Of a stretch of 64,000 nucleotides of DNA, positions 21,004-28,003 are shown in pieces. This DNA is from Albimonas donghaensis (GTDB lineage: Bacteria > Pseudomonadota > Alphaproteobacteria > Rhodobacterales > Rhodobacteraceae): NCBI RefSeq assembly GCF_900106695.1, contig NZ_FNMZ01000010.1, forward strand, positions 62,001-126,000. The letters run 5' to 3'. How positions within the stretch are numbered: position 1 is the first letter of the stretch; every line of letters begins with the position of its first letter. Both the position numbers and the translations under genes were made by a program. The notes under the pieces were generated by a model. That model ran no database searches, was not told the DNA's origin, and saw only the letters and a program-made list of their open reading frames with translations.

Positions 21004-22452
21004 TCAGCCCCGACGCTTGCCGCCCGGCCCCCTGGGGCCGCCGCCAGCGCCGCCCGTTGGCTTGCCTCCGCCCGGTCCGCCCCTGCTCTGGCCGCCCCCG
21101 CCGGGCTTGAACCCGCCGGGTTTGCCCCCACCGGACTTGAAACCGCCGGATTTGAAACCGCCGGGCTTCGCGTCGCCCGGCCGTCCGCCGCCCGGCTTCG
21201 GACCATCGGACCTGGGCCCATCCGGCTTGAAGCCCCCGGGTTTCGGACCGGCCCCGCGTCCCTCGAATTTCCGCGGGGCCGCGTCGGCGCCGCCGGCGAC
21301 GCGGCCTCCGAAGCGGCGCGGCGCCGTGTCGTCGCGCGCGGCCTCAGGCTCGCCGCGGCGCGCCCCGCCGCCGGACCAGCCAGTCCCCGCCTTGCCCGTG
21401 CCCGCCTTGCCGGTTCCCGCCTTGCCGCCGCGCGCCGGGCCGGCGCCGGGCCGGCCCCCCGTCCGCCCCGGACGGGCGTCCTCGGGCTTGGGCAGGCCGG
21501 GACGGCCCGGGCCGGGGCTGCGGCCCCGGGGCGGACCGGGACGGCGGCGCGGGGCCTCGTCCTCGTCCGGGTCGGTCCGTCCCCCGCCCATGCCGGCGCC
21601 GACGCCCGATCCGGGCGCCCGGCTTTCCTTCGGCGCGGGGCCGAGGCCGAGCTGGTCGCGCATCACCTTGGGGCGAATCTCCTCGACCTCGCCGGCCGCG
21701 AGCTCGCCCAGCAGGAACGGCCCGTAGCTGACCCGGATCAGGCGGCTGACCTCGAATCCCAGCGCGCCCAGCGCCTTGCGGACCTCGCGGTTGCGGCCCT
21801 CGCGCAGGGACACCGTCAGCCAGGCGTTGCGCCCCTGAATGCGGTCGACCGACGCGGTCATCGGCTGAAACCGCTCGCCCTCCACCACCATGCCCTTGCG
21901 CAGCGGCTCCAGCGCCTTCTCATCCGGGGCGCCGAACACCCGCACCCGGTATTTGCGAAGCCAGCCGGTCGAGGGCAGTTCCAGCCGCCGCTTCAGGTCG
22001 CCGTCATTGGTGAGCAGCAGCAGCCCCTCGGAATTCAGGTCGAGCCGACCCACCGACATCACCCGCGGCAGGTCCGGGGGGAGATTGTCGAAAACCGTCG
22101 CCCGGCCTTTTTCGTCGGCTTCCGAGGTCACGAGGCCCGACGGCTTGTGATAGCGCCACATGCGGGTGCGCTCGGGCGCGGCGAGGGGGGCGCCGTCAAG
22201 CTCCACCAGGTCGTCGGGCGTGACGTTGAGCGCGGGGCTCTCCACCACCTTGCCGTTCACGCGGACCCGGCCCTCGGCGATGATCGCCTCCGCCGCGCGG
22301 CGCGAGGCGACGCCGGCGCGGGCCAGGCGGCGGGCAAGCCGCTCTCCCTTGTCGGGATCGCTGGCGGCGCCCGGCTCGGGGCGGGCGGCGGCGCCCTTGC
22401 GGGCGGGTTTGGGCGCGTCGGGGCGCGGGTCTGGCGACTTGGGCTTGGTCAT
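21004..22452 (-). CDS. rluB: 23S rRNA pseudouridine synthase, RluB/RsuA family, with 210-residue low-complexity tail
   Basis: An S4 RNA-binding domain (about 36-85, ending GRVRVNGKVV) precedes the catalytic domain (97-265) with YHKPSGLVTS, the active-site GRLDLNSEGLLLLTNDG (Asp138) and EGRNREVRK. These define the RsuA/RluB/RluE/RluF group, most like RluB, which modifies U2605 in 23S rRNA. Residues 270-482 are a Gly/Pro/Lys/Arg tail with KAGTG three times in tandem and several GGFK units, highly basic and probably RNA-binding or disordered. The tail roughly doubles the protein. Confidence 0.88.
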   Translation of the reverse strand: MTKPKSPDPRPDAPKPARKGAAARPEPGAASDPDKGERLARRLARAGVASRRAAEAIIAEGRVRVNGKVVESPALNVTPDDLVELDGAPLAAPERTRMWRYHKPSGLVTSEADEKGRATVFDNLPPDLPRVMSVGRLDLNSEGLLLLTNDGDLKRRLELPSTGWLRKYRVRVFGAPDEKALEPLRKGMVVEGERFQPMTASVDRIQGRNAWLTVSLREGRNREVRKALGALGFEVSRLIRVSYGPFLLGELAAGEVEEIRPKVMRDQLGLGPAPKESRAPGSGVGAGMGGGRTDPDEDEAPRRRPGPPRGRSPGPGRPGLPKPEDARPGRTGGRPGAGPARGGKAGTGKAGTGKAGTGWSGGGARRGEPEAARDDTAPRRFGGRVAGGADAAPRKFEGRGAGPKPGGFKPDGPRSDGPKPGGGRPGDAKPGGFKSGGFKSGGGKPGGFKPGGGGQSRGGPGGGKPTGGAGGGPRGPGGKRRG

Positions 22453-22533
22453 GCGCCCTCATAGGCCCGCGCGGGCCGGGAGGGAAGCGGGAAGCGGCTT
22501 GGCCGCCGCCCCGGCTTCGGCGATAAGCGGGAC

Positions 22534-23241
22534 ATGACCGCGCTGCGCACCGCCCGCCTGACCGGCCGCCCGATCCGGGCCAGAGACGCGCGCTTCGCCG
22601 CGGCGCTCTTCGGTGATGACCAGGTCGGCCGCCAGGTCGCCGAGAGCCGCCGCCCCTGGTCGCGGCAACTGGCGCAGGACCGCGCCCAGGCCTTCGCCGC
22701 GCATTGGAGCGCCCATGGATTCGGCCTGCTCCTGTGGGAAACCGCGGGGGAGGGAGGGGAGGCGGGGGAGGAGGGGCCGGGGCCGCCCTCCGCATCCGCG
22801 CCGCCCGGCTTCGGGCCGGGCGCGGCGCTGCGTCGGCTGCCCGGCCGGGCGCTGGCGCCGGCGCCGCGGAAGATCGGCGTCGCCGGGCTGCAATTCTGCG
22901 TGCTCGGCGGGCGCGGAGCGGTCGAGGCGTCCTTCGCCTTCCTGCCCGAATTCTGGGGCCGGGGCCTGGCGCATGAGGCGATGGCGGCGGTGCTGCGGCA
23001 GGCATCGGGCGTGTGCCGGGAGATCGAGGCGGTGGCCCATCACGACAATGACCGCGCCGCGGCGCTGCTGGCCCGGCTGGGATTCGCGCCCCGCGAAGGC
23101 GACGCCGCCGGCGCCCCTCGCACCGCCGAAACGACGGGCGCGGCCTGCGCCGAGGCGGGGCCGGGCGCGAACGCGGGGGGCGCCGCTCCGGCGCCGGGCC
23201 GGGCGGTGATGCGGCGCTTTCTGCTCCGGGTGGAAGCATGA
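22534..23241 (+). CDS. GNAT-family N-acetyltransferase with low-complexity insert
   Basis: The 235-residue protein matches the RimJ/RimL-type GNAT fold: TARLTGRPIRARDARFAAALFGD at the start, then FAFLPEFWGRGLAHEAMAAVLR (acetyl-CoA motif A) and NDRAAALLARLGFAP (motif B). A Gly/Glu/Pro insert at about residues 70-105 and an Ala/Gly insert near 190-225 interrupt the fold. Substrate is unknown; relatives acetylate ribosomal proteins or small molecules. Its stop overlaps the tadA start (ATGA). Confidence 0.8.
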   Translation: MTALRTARLTGRPIRARDARFAAALFGDDQVGRQVAESRRPWSRQLAQDRAQAFAAHWSAHGFGLLLWETAGEGGEAGEEGPGPPSASAPPGFGPGAALRRLPGRALAPAPRKIGVAGLQFCVLGGRGAVEASFAFLPEFWGRGLAHEAMAAVLRQASGVCREIEAVAHHDNDRAAALLARLGFAPREGDAAGAPRTAETTGAACAEAGPGANAGGAAPAPGRAVMRRFLLRVEA

Positions 23242-23765
23242 GCGGGCGGCGCGCAGGCGGCCCCGGTCCCGCGACCGACACGGGGACCGGCGTGGACTCC
23301 GGCGCCCCGGGATTCGTCTCCCACATGCCGGCGGCGCTGGAGGAGGCCCGCGCCGCCGCCGCCCGCCACGAGACCCCGGTGGGCGCGGTCATCGTCGATC
23401 CCGCCACCGGCGCCCCTGTCGCCCGCGCCGGCAACCGGACGCGGGAGCGGGCCGACCCCACCGCCCATGCCGAGATCCTGGCCATCCGCGAAGCCTGCGC
23501 CGCGCTCGGCTCCGAGCGCCTGCCCGGTCTCGACCTGTGGGTGACGCTGGAGCCCTGCGCCATGTGCGCCGGCGCCATCGCCGCGGCGCGGATCCGGCGG
23601 GTCTATTACGGCGCGGGCGACCCCAAGTCGGGCGGCGTGGACAACGGCGCGCGGGTCTTCGCCCATCCCCAGGCCCATCACGCGCCGGAGGTCTATTCCG
23701 GCATCGCCGAGGCCGAATGCGCCGCCCTGCTGCGCGCCTTCTTCGCGGCCCGCCGAAGGGCCTGA
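23238..23765 (+). CDS. tadA: tRNA-specific adenosine deaminase
   Basis: TadA converts A34 to inosine in tRNA-Arg(ACG). The cytidine-deaminase-fold motifs are complete: HAEI (His77 zinc ligand, Glu79 proton shuttle) and PCAMC (Cys107 and Cys110 zinc ligands), followed by RIRRVYYGAGDPKSGGV. The 175-residue length includes about 28 extra N-terminal residues before the conserved HMPAALEEARAAA; an internal ATG at residue 30 is an alternative start. It is translationally coupled to the GNAT gene. Confidence 0.93.
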   Translation: MSGRRAGGPGPATDTGTGVDSGAPGFVSHMPAALEEARAAAARHETPVGAVIVDPATGAPVARAGNRTRERADPTAHAEILAIREACAALGSERLPGLDLWVTLEPCAMCAGAIAAARIRRVYYGAGDPKSGGVDNGARVFAHPQAHHAPEVYSGIAEAECAALLRAFFAARRRA

Positions 23766-24033
23766 GCCGGACCGCGACGGCGCCCGGGCCGCGATCCGCG
23801 TCGTGACCCTTCGCGATTCGCCCCACCCGCGCGCCCCGCGGGCCCGAAGCGGGTTGATCGCCCCTCCTTCGTCGCCCCCGCCGCCGCCCCCGCTTGCATT
23901 CGGGGCCTGCGTTCGGGGCCTGCGCTCGGGGTGGGGGACGGCGCCGCCGGGCGCCCCCGTCCGACGCGCCGCGCGGGCGCGCCGGCGCCGCGCTCGCCAC
24001 GGCGGACGCGCGGCCTCCGCCCCCGCCGATGCG
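23766..24033. other. Intergenic, no gene seen
   Basis: Between tadA and the terminator of the convergent UPF0173 gene I see only GC-rich sequence. It includes 2.4 copies of a 13-bp unit starting CGGGGCCTGCG (23901-23932). No RNA gene or believable coding frame was recognised. Confidence 0.5.
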
Positions 24034-24068
24034 AAAACGCCCCCGGACCTGGGCGGTCCGGGGGCGTT
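24034..24068 (-). terminator. Rho-independent terminator after the UPF0173 hydrolase
   Basis: Arms 24036-24049 and 24055-24068 make a perfect 14-bp stem with loop TGGGC (plus-strand reading). On the minus strand the stem is followed by TTTT, 35 nt after the stop codon of the upstream gene. Confidence 0.8.
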
Positions 24069-24102
24069 CGCGGTCACGGGTTCAAGACGCCGGGACCGGA
24101 CC

Positions 24103-24786
24103 TCAGAGCTCGATGGCGGTCATCACCTCGGGCTCGATCACGTCGACCCCCGGCAGCCCGGCCTTGAGAACCTCGGCGTCCTGGGCCAGCAGCGGGAAGG
24201 TCTTGTAGTGGCACGGGATCACCGTCTTGAAGTCGAAGAAGGTCTTGGCCGCGTAGGCCGCCCGCTTCATGTCCATGGTGAAATGCCCGCCGCAGGACAG
24301 GATCCCGATCTCCGGCGCGTGCAGGGCCTGGTAGACGCCCATGTCCGCCATCACGTCGGTGTCGCCGGAGAAGTAGATGGTCTTGCCCTCGCCCGCGATC
24401 ATGAAGCCGGCCTCGGTGCCCGCATAGCCGAGCCCGGGGAAGGAGGACGAGTGCCGGGCGCCGACCATGGTCACCTCGACCCCGCCGAGCGCCACCGTGC
24501 CGCCGAGGTTGAAGCCCACGGCCTCGACGCCTTCCTTCTCCGCGAAATATCCGACCAGCTCGTAGCCGCCGACCAGCTTGGCGCCGGTGGCCTTGGACAC
24601 CTCCACCGCATTGCCGGCATGGTCGCCATGGCCATGGCTCAGCAGGATCGCGGTGGCGCCGGCGATGGCCTCGTCGAACTTCGATTCATCGAATGACGGG
24701 TTGCCGCGCAGCCACGGGTCCACGAGCAGGACCTGATCGGCGATCTCGATGCGGAAGCTGGAATGGCCGAGCCAGATGATCTTCAT
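24103..24786 (-). CDS. UPF0173 metallo-beta-lactamase-fold hydrolase
   Basis: The 227-residue protein begins MKIIWLGHSSFRIE and carries HGHGDH (His51, His53, Asp55, His56), the dinuclear-metal motif of the metallo-beta-lactamase fold, with further ligands in ARHSSSF, FSGDTD and PCHYKTFPLL. These are the features of the widespread UPF0173 family (YtkL-like), whose biological substrate is not settled. The ATG at 24784-24786 has GGAGGAG 8 nt upstream. A much longer open frame upstream of it is an antisense shadow of gatC, gatA and the ceramidase gene. Confidence 0.9.
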   Translation of the reverse strand: MKIIWLGHSSFRIEIADQVLLVDPWLRGNPSFDESKFDEAIAGATAILLSHGHGDHAGNAVEVSKATGAKLVGGYELVGYFAEKEGVEAVGFNLGGTVALGGVEVTMVGARHSSSFPGLGYAGTEAGFMIAGEGKTIYFSGDTDVMADMGVYQALHAPEIGILSCGGHFTMDMKRAAYAAKTFFDFKTVIPCHYKTFPLLAQDAEVLKAGLPGVDVIEPEVMTAIEL

Positions 24787-25317
24787 GCGGGTCTCCTCCC
24801 GGTATTTCATGCGCCGACGGGGCCGGCGCGGGTCGCGGTCGCGCACGGGCCGGGGCCCTCCGGGGTCGGGCGGCGGCGCGGCGCGCGCTCCCCACGGTTC
24901 TGCCGCACAGGGGCGCGGATTGAAAGACCGCCGCCGGCGCCGAGGCCGCCGCGCTTCCGCTGGGCGGAAAACCCGCGGGAAGGCTATTGTATACGGACCG
25001 CGCAACGTCATGTGAGGCTGCACCCGGCGAATGTTCAGCCGGAAACGGAGAAGGTCGGAGACGCGGGGGACGAGGGCCGGACGCTTCGGCCCCTCCGGAG
25101 CGGAGCGGACGGAGGCGCCGGCGCGGCGCGGCGCGGATGCGGCGCGGACGGTGACGCCGGATCCTGTGAATTCGGTCACAGTCGGGCCACAGCTTCGATA
25201 TATCAGACCCCCGCGCCCGAGGGCGCGGCATACGGCGTGGCGGGTTTTGCGAGGCCGGAACGGACCGAGGCGCGGGCGACCGCCGCCCTCCGGACCGCGC
25301 AAGGAAGGAGAGTGACC
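24787..25317. other. Divergent intergenic region with two candidate promoters
   Basis: This 531-bp gap separates the minus-strand UPF0173 gene and the plus-strand ceramidase-like gene. Facing left, TACAAT (plus 24986-24991) is a good -10 hexamer with no clear -35. Facing right, a CRP-type palindrome and TATATC lie at 25165-25204. No believable gene is seen. Confidence 0.5.
25165..25204 (+). promoter_or_regulatory. CRP/FNR-type site TGTGA-N6-TCACA with downstream -10
   Basis: TGTGA at 25165-25169 and TCACA at 25176-25180 form the exact E. coli CRP consensus palindrome with a 6-nt spacer. A TATATC hexamer at 25199-25204 places a transcription start near 25211-25214, so the palindrome would be centred close to -40, the class II activator position. 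The gene downstream is the ceramidase-like protein, with a leader of about 105 nt. Regulator identity is inference. Confidence 0.55.
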
Positions 25318-26049
25318 ATGGAAGGCCTGTTCGCGACGGTGGACGCCTATTGCGAGCGGCTGGGGCCGGAATTCTGGGCCGAGCCGCTGAACGCCGTCTC
25401 CAACGCCGCCTTCCTGATCGCGGCCGGGGTCGCCTGGATCCTGGCGCGCCGCTCCGGGCGCGACGGCGACTGGGCGGTGCGGGCGCTGGTCATCAACCTG
25501 TTCGCGATCGGCATCGGCTCGTTCCTGTTCCACACCTTCGCGCAGCGCTGGTCGGGCGCCGCCGACGTGCTGCCGATCATGCTTTTCATCCTGCTCTACC
25601 TCTACCTCGCCGTGGTCCGCTATATCGGGCTGCCGGTCTGGGCGGGGCTGCTGAAGGCGGCGATGTTCCTGCCGGTCTCGGCCGGGCTGGGGGCCTGGCT
25701 GACGCCGGCGCTGGGGACGCTCAACGGCTCCATCGGCTATGTGCCCACCTTCCTGGTGCTGGTCGCCTTCGCCACCGGGCTCGCGCTCGCCGCCCATAAC
25801 AGCTGGCCGGGGCTGGCCGTCGCCGCCGGGCTCTTCGCCATGTCGCTGGCCTTCCGCACCGCCGACGACCAGGCCGGCGCGGTATGCGAGGCGCTGCCGA
25901 TCGGCACCCACTGGGCCTGGCACCTGCTGAACGGAACGCTGCTGGGGGTGCTGGCGGTCACCTTCGTGCGCCATGGCGCGCCGGGAACGGGGCTGTTCTC
26001 CGCCCGCGGCGACGCCGCCCGGCTTGCGCGGGACGGGTCGGCGGGATAA
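25318..26049 (+). CDS. Ceramidase-family (alkaline ceramidase/CREST) membrane protein
   Basis: The 243-residue protein has about seven hydrophobic segments and the family's metal-site motifs: AEPLNAVSNAAF near the N-terminus, GSFLFHTFAQ, and HWAWHLLNG near the C-terminus. This matches the bacterial ceramidase domain, intramembrane zinc hydrolases related to alkaline ceramidase. In bacteria the substrate is not established and could be a sphingolipid or other N-acyl lipid. AAGGAAGGAG lies just upstream of the ATG at 25318. A CRP-type promoter element precedes it. Confidence 0.8.
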   Translation: MEGLFATVDAYCERLGPEFWAEPLNAVSNAAFLIAAGVAWILARRSGRDGDWAVRALVINLFAIGIGSFLFHTFAQRWSGAADVLPIMLFILLYLYLAVVRYIGLPVWAGLLKAAMFLPVSAGLGAWLTPALGTLNGSIGYVPTFLVLVAFATGLALAAHNSWPGLAVAAGLFAMSLAFRTADDQAGAVCEALPIGTHWAWHLLNGTLLGVLAVTFVRHGAPGTGLFSARGDAARLARDGSAG

Positions 26050-26088
26050 GCCGCGGGGGCACAGCGCAGCCGCCGGAGACCCGCCCCC

Positions 26089-26376
26089 ATGTCCATCGAC
26101 AAGGCCACCGCCGCCCGCGTCGCCCATCTCGCCCGCATCCGCGTGGACGAGGGCGATCTCGACCGGATCGCCTCCGAGCTTTCGGGCATTCTCGACTGGG
26201 TCGAGCAGCTCGCCGAAGTCGACGTCGAGGGGGTCGAGCCGATGACCTCCGTCACGCCGATGGTCCTGCGCCGGCGCGAGGACGCGGTGACCGACGGCGG
26301 CATCCGCGAGCGTGTGCTGGCCAACGCACCGGCCACCCGCGAAGGGTTCTTCGCCGTGCCCAAGGTCGTCGAGTGA
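26089..26376 (+). CDS. gatC: Asp/Glu-tRNA amidotransferase subunit C
   Basis: GatC is the small belt subunit that holds GatA and GatB together in the enzyme making Gln-tRNA(Gln) and/or Asn-tRNA(Asn). The 95-residue protein starts [27 protein letters not shown] and has [22 protein letters not shown] and the ending [18 protein letters not shown], which are diagnostic. It sits 64 bp before gatA. Confidence 0.97.
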   Translation: MSIDKATAARVAHLARIRVDEGDLDRIASELSGILDWVEQLAEVDVEGVEPMTSVTPMVLRRREDAVTDGGIRERVLANAPATREGFFAVPKVVE

Positions 26377-26440
26377 GCCTTCGGGCCGCTCCGACCCTTC
26401 CTTCCGACATCTCCGTTTCCGACGCCCGAGGCCCGCTCCC

Positions 26441-27931
26441 ATGTCCGACCTGACCCGCCTGACCATCGCCGAGGCCCGCGACCGGCTGCGCGCGAAAGAG
26501 CTCACGTCGGTGGAGCTGACCGAGGCCTGCCTCGGCGCGATCGAGGCCGCCGGCCCGCTCAACGCCGTCTCCGCCGGAACCCCGGAGAAAGCGCGCGAGA
26601 TGGCCGCCGCCGCCGATGCGCGCCTGGCCGCCGAGGGCGACGCCGCCCCGTCGCTCTGCGGCATCCCGCTGGGCATCAAGGACCTGTTCTGCACCGAGGG
26701 CGTCGCCTCGCAGGCCGCCTCGAACATCCTGAGCGACTTCAAGCCCCAGTACGAATCCACCGTCACCCAGCGCCTGTGGGACCGCGGCGCGGTGATGGTC
26801 GGCAAGCTCAACATGGACGAGTTCGCCATGGGCTCGTCGAACGAGACCTCGTGCTACGGCCCGGTGGTGAACCCGTGGCGCGCCAAGGGGTCGAACCGTG
26901 ATCTCACGCCCGGCGGGTCCTCGGGCGGGTCGGCGGCGGCGGTCGCGGCGGATCTGTGCCTCGGCGCCACCGGCACCGATACCGGCGGCTCGATCCGTCA
27001 GCCCGCGGCCTTCACCGGCATCGTCGGCGTGAAGCCCACCTACGGGCGCTGCTCGCGCTGGGGGATCGTGGCCTTCGCCTCGTCGCTGGACCAGGCCGGG
27101 CCGATGGCCAAGACCGTGCGCGACGCCGCGATCATGCTGGAGGGGATGGCGGGCTTCGATCCGAAGGACTCCACCTCCGCCGAGCTGGCGGTTCCGGATT
27201 TCGAGGCGATGCTCACCGGCGACATCCGCGGCAAGCGCATCGGCCTGCCGGCGGAATACCGCATGGAGGGGATGCCCGCCGATATCGAGGCGCTGTGGGC
27301 CAAGGGCGCCGACATGCTGCGCGACGCGGGCGCGGAGATCATCGACATCTCCCTGCCCCACACCAAATACGCGCTGCCCGCCTATTACGTGATCGCCCCG
27401 GCCGAGGCCTCGTCCAACCTGGCCCGCTATGACGGCGTGCGTTTCGGGCGCAGGGCGGCGCTGGGGGCCGGCGACGGCATCACCGACCTCTATGAGAAAT
27501 CCCGCGCCGAGGGCTTCGGCTCCGAGGTGCAGCGCCGGGTGATGATGGGGGCCTTCGTGCTGTCCGCCGGGTATTACGACGCCTATTATCTGCGCGCCCA
27601 GAAGGTCCGCACGCTGATCAAGCGCGACTTCGAGCAGGCCTTCGAGAAGGTCGACGCGATCCTCACCCCCGCCACGCCCTCCGCCGCCTTCGGGCTGGGC
27701 GAGATGGCGGATGCGGACCCGGTGAAGATGTATCTCAACGACGTGTTCACGGTGACGGTGAACCTGGCGGGCCTGCCCGGCGTGTCGGTGCCCGCGGGGA
27801 TCGACCATGACGGGCTGCCGCTGGGCCTGCAGCTGATCGGCAAGCCCTGGGGCGAGGCCGAGATGCTCGACATCGCCTACGCCATGGAGCGCGCCGCAGG
27901 CTTCGACGCCCGCCCCGACCGCTGGTGGTGA
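26441..27931 (+). CDS. gatA: Asp/Glu-tRNA amidotransferase subunit A
   Basis: GatA is the amidase-signature subunit that frees ammonia from glutamine for transamidation. The 496-residue protein has [10 protein letters not shown] (Lys80), the signature [11 protein letters not shown] (cis-Ser160) and [11 protein letters not shown] (Ser184), the Ser-cisSer-Lys triad, plus [22 protein letters not shown] of true GatA. The ATG at 26441 is the family start; an open frame to 26312 covers the end of gatC. gatB is not in the window. Confidence 0.97.
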   Translation: MSDLTRLTIAEARDRLRAKELTSVELTEACLGAIEAAGPLNAVSAGTPEKAREMAAAADARLAAEGDAAPSLCGIPLGIKDLFCTEGVASQAASNILSDFKPQYESTVTQRLWDRGAVMVGKLNMDEFAMGSSNETSCYGPVVNPWRAKGSNRDLTPGGSSGGSAAAVAADLCLGATGTDTGGSIRQPAAFTGIVGVKPTYGRCSRWGIVAFASSLDQAGPMAKTVRDAAIMLEGMAGFDPKDSTSAELAVPDFEAMLTGDIRGKRIGLPAEYRMEGMPADIEALWAKGADMLRDAGAEIIDISLPHTKYALPAYYVIAPAEASSNLARYDGVRFGRRAALGAGDGITDLYEKSRAEGFGSEVQRRVMMGAFVLSAGYYDAYYLRAQKVRTLIKRDFEQAFEKVDAILTPATPSAAFGLGEMADADPVKMYLNDVFTVTVNLAGLPGVSVPAGIDHDGLPLGLQLIGKPWGEAEMLDIAYAMERAAGFDARPDRWW

Positions 27932-27959
27932 GCCCGCGCGCCCGCGCCGTCTGAGCGCA

Positions 27960-27997
27960 CGGCCCTGGATGGCGCCGGTCGGCGCCGTCCAGGGCCG
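27960..27997. terminator. 17-bp hairpin between convergent gatA and the TPR gene
   Basis: Arms 27960-27976 and 27981-27997 pair over 17 bp with one G-U wobble and a 4-nt loop. It lies 29 bp after the gatA stop and 7 bp from the end of the convergent TPR gene. There is no T-run on either strand, so it is a likely bidirectional hairpin terminator of the kind that depends on stem strength or Rho. Confidence 0.65.
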
Positions 27998-28003
27998 GCG
28001 GGT

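Noticed and set aside
20785-22464. 559-residue plus-strand frame opposite rluB
   Set aside because: Antisense shadow of the repetitive rluB tail; no family features.
24787-26829. N-terminal extension of the UPF0173 frame to 908 residues
   Set aside because: The family start MKIIWLGHSS at 24786 has a good ribosome site; the extension is antisense to gatA, gatC and the ceramidase-like gene.
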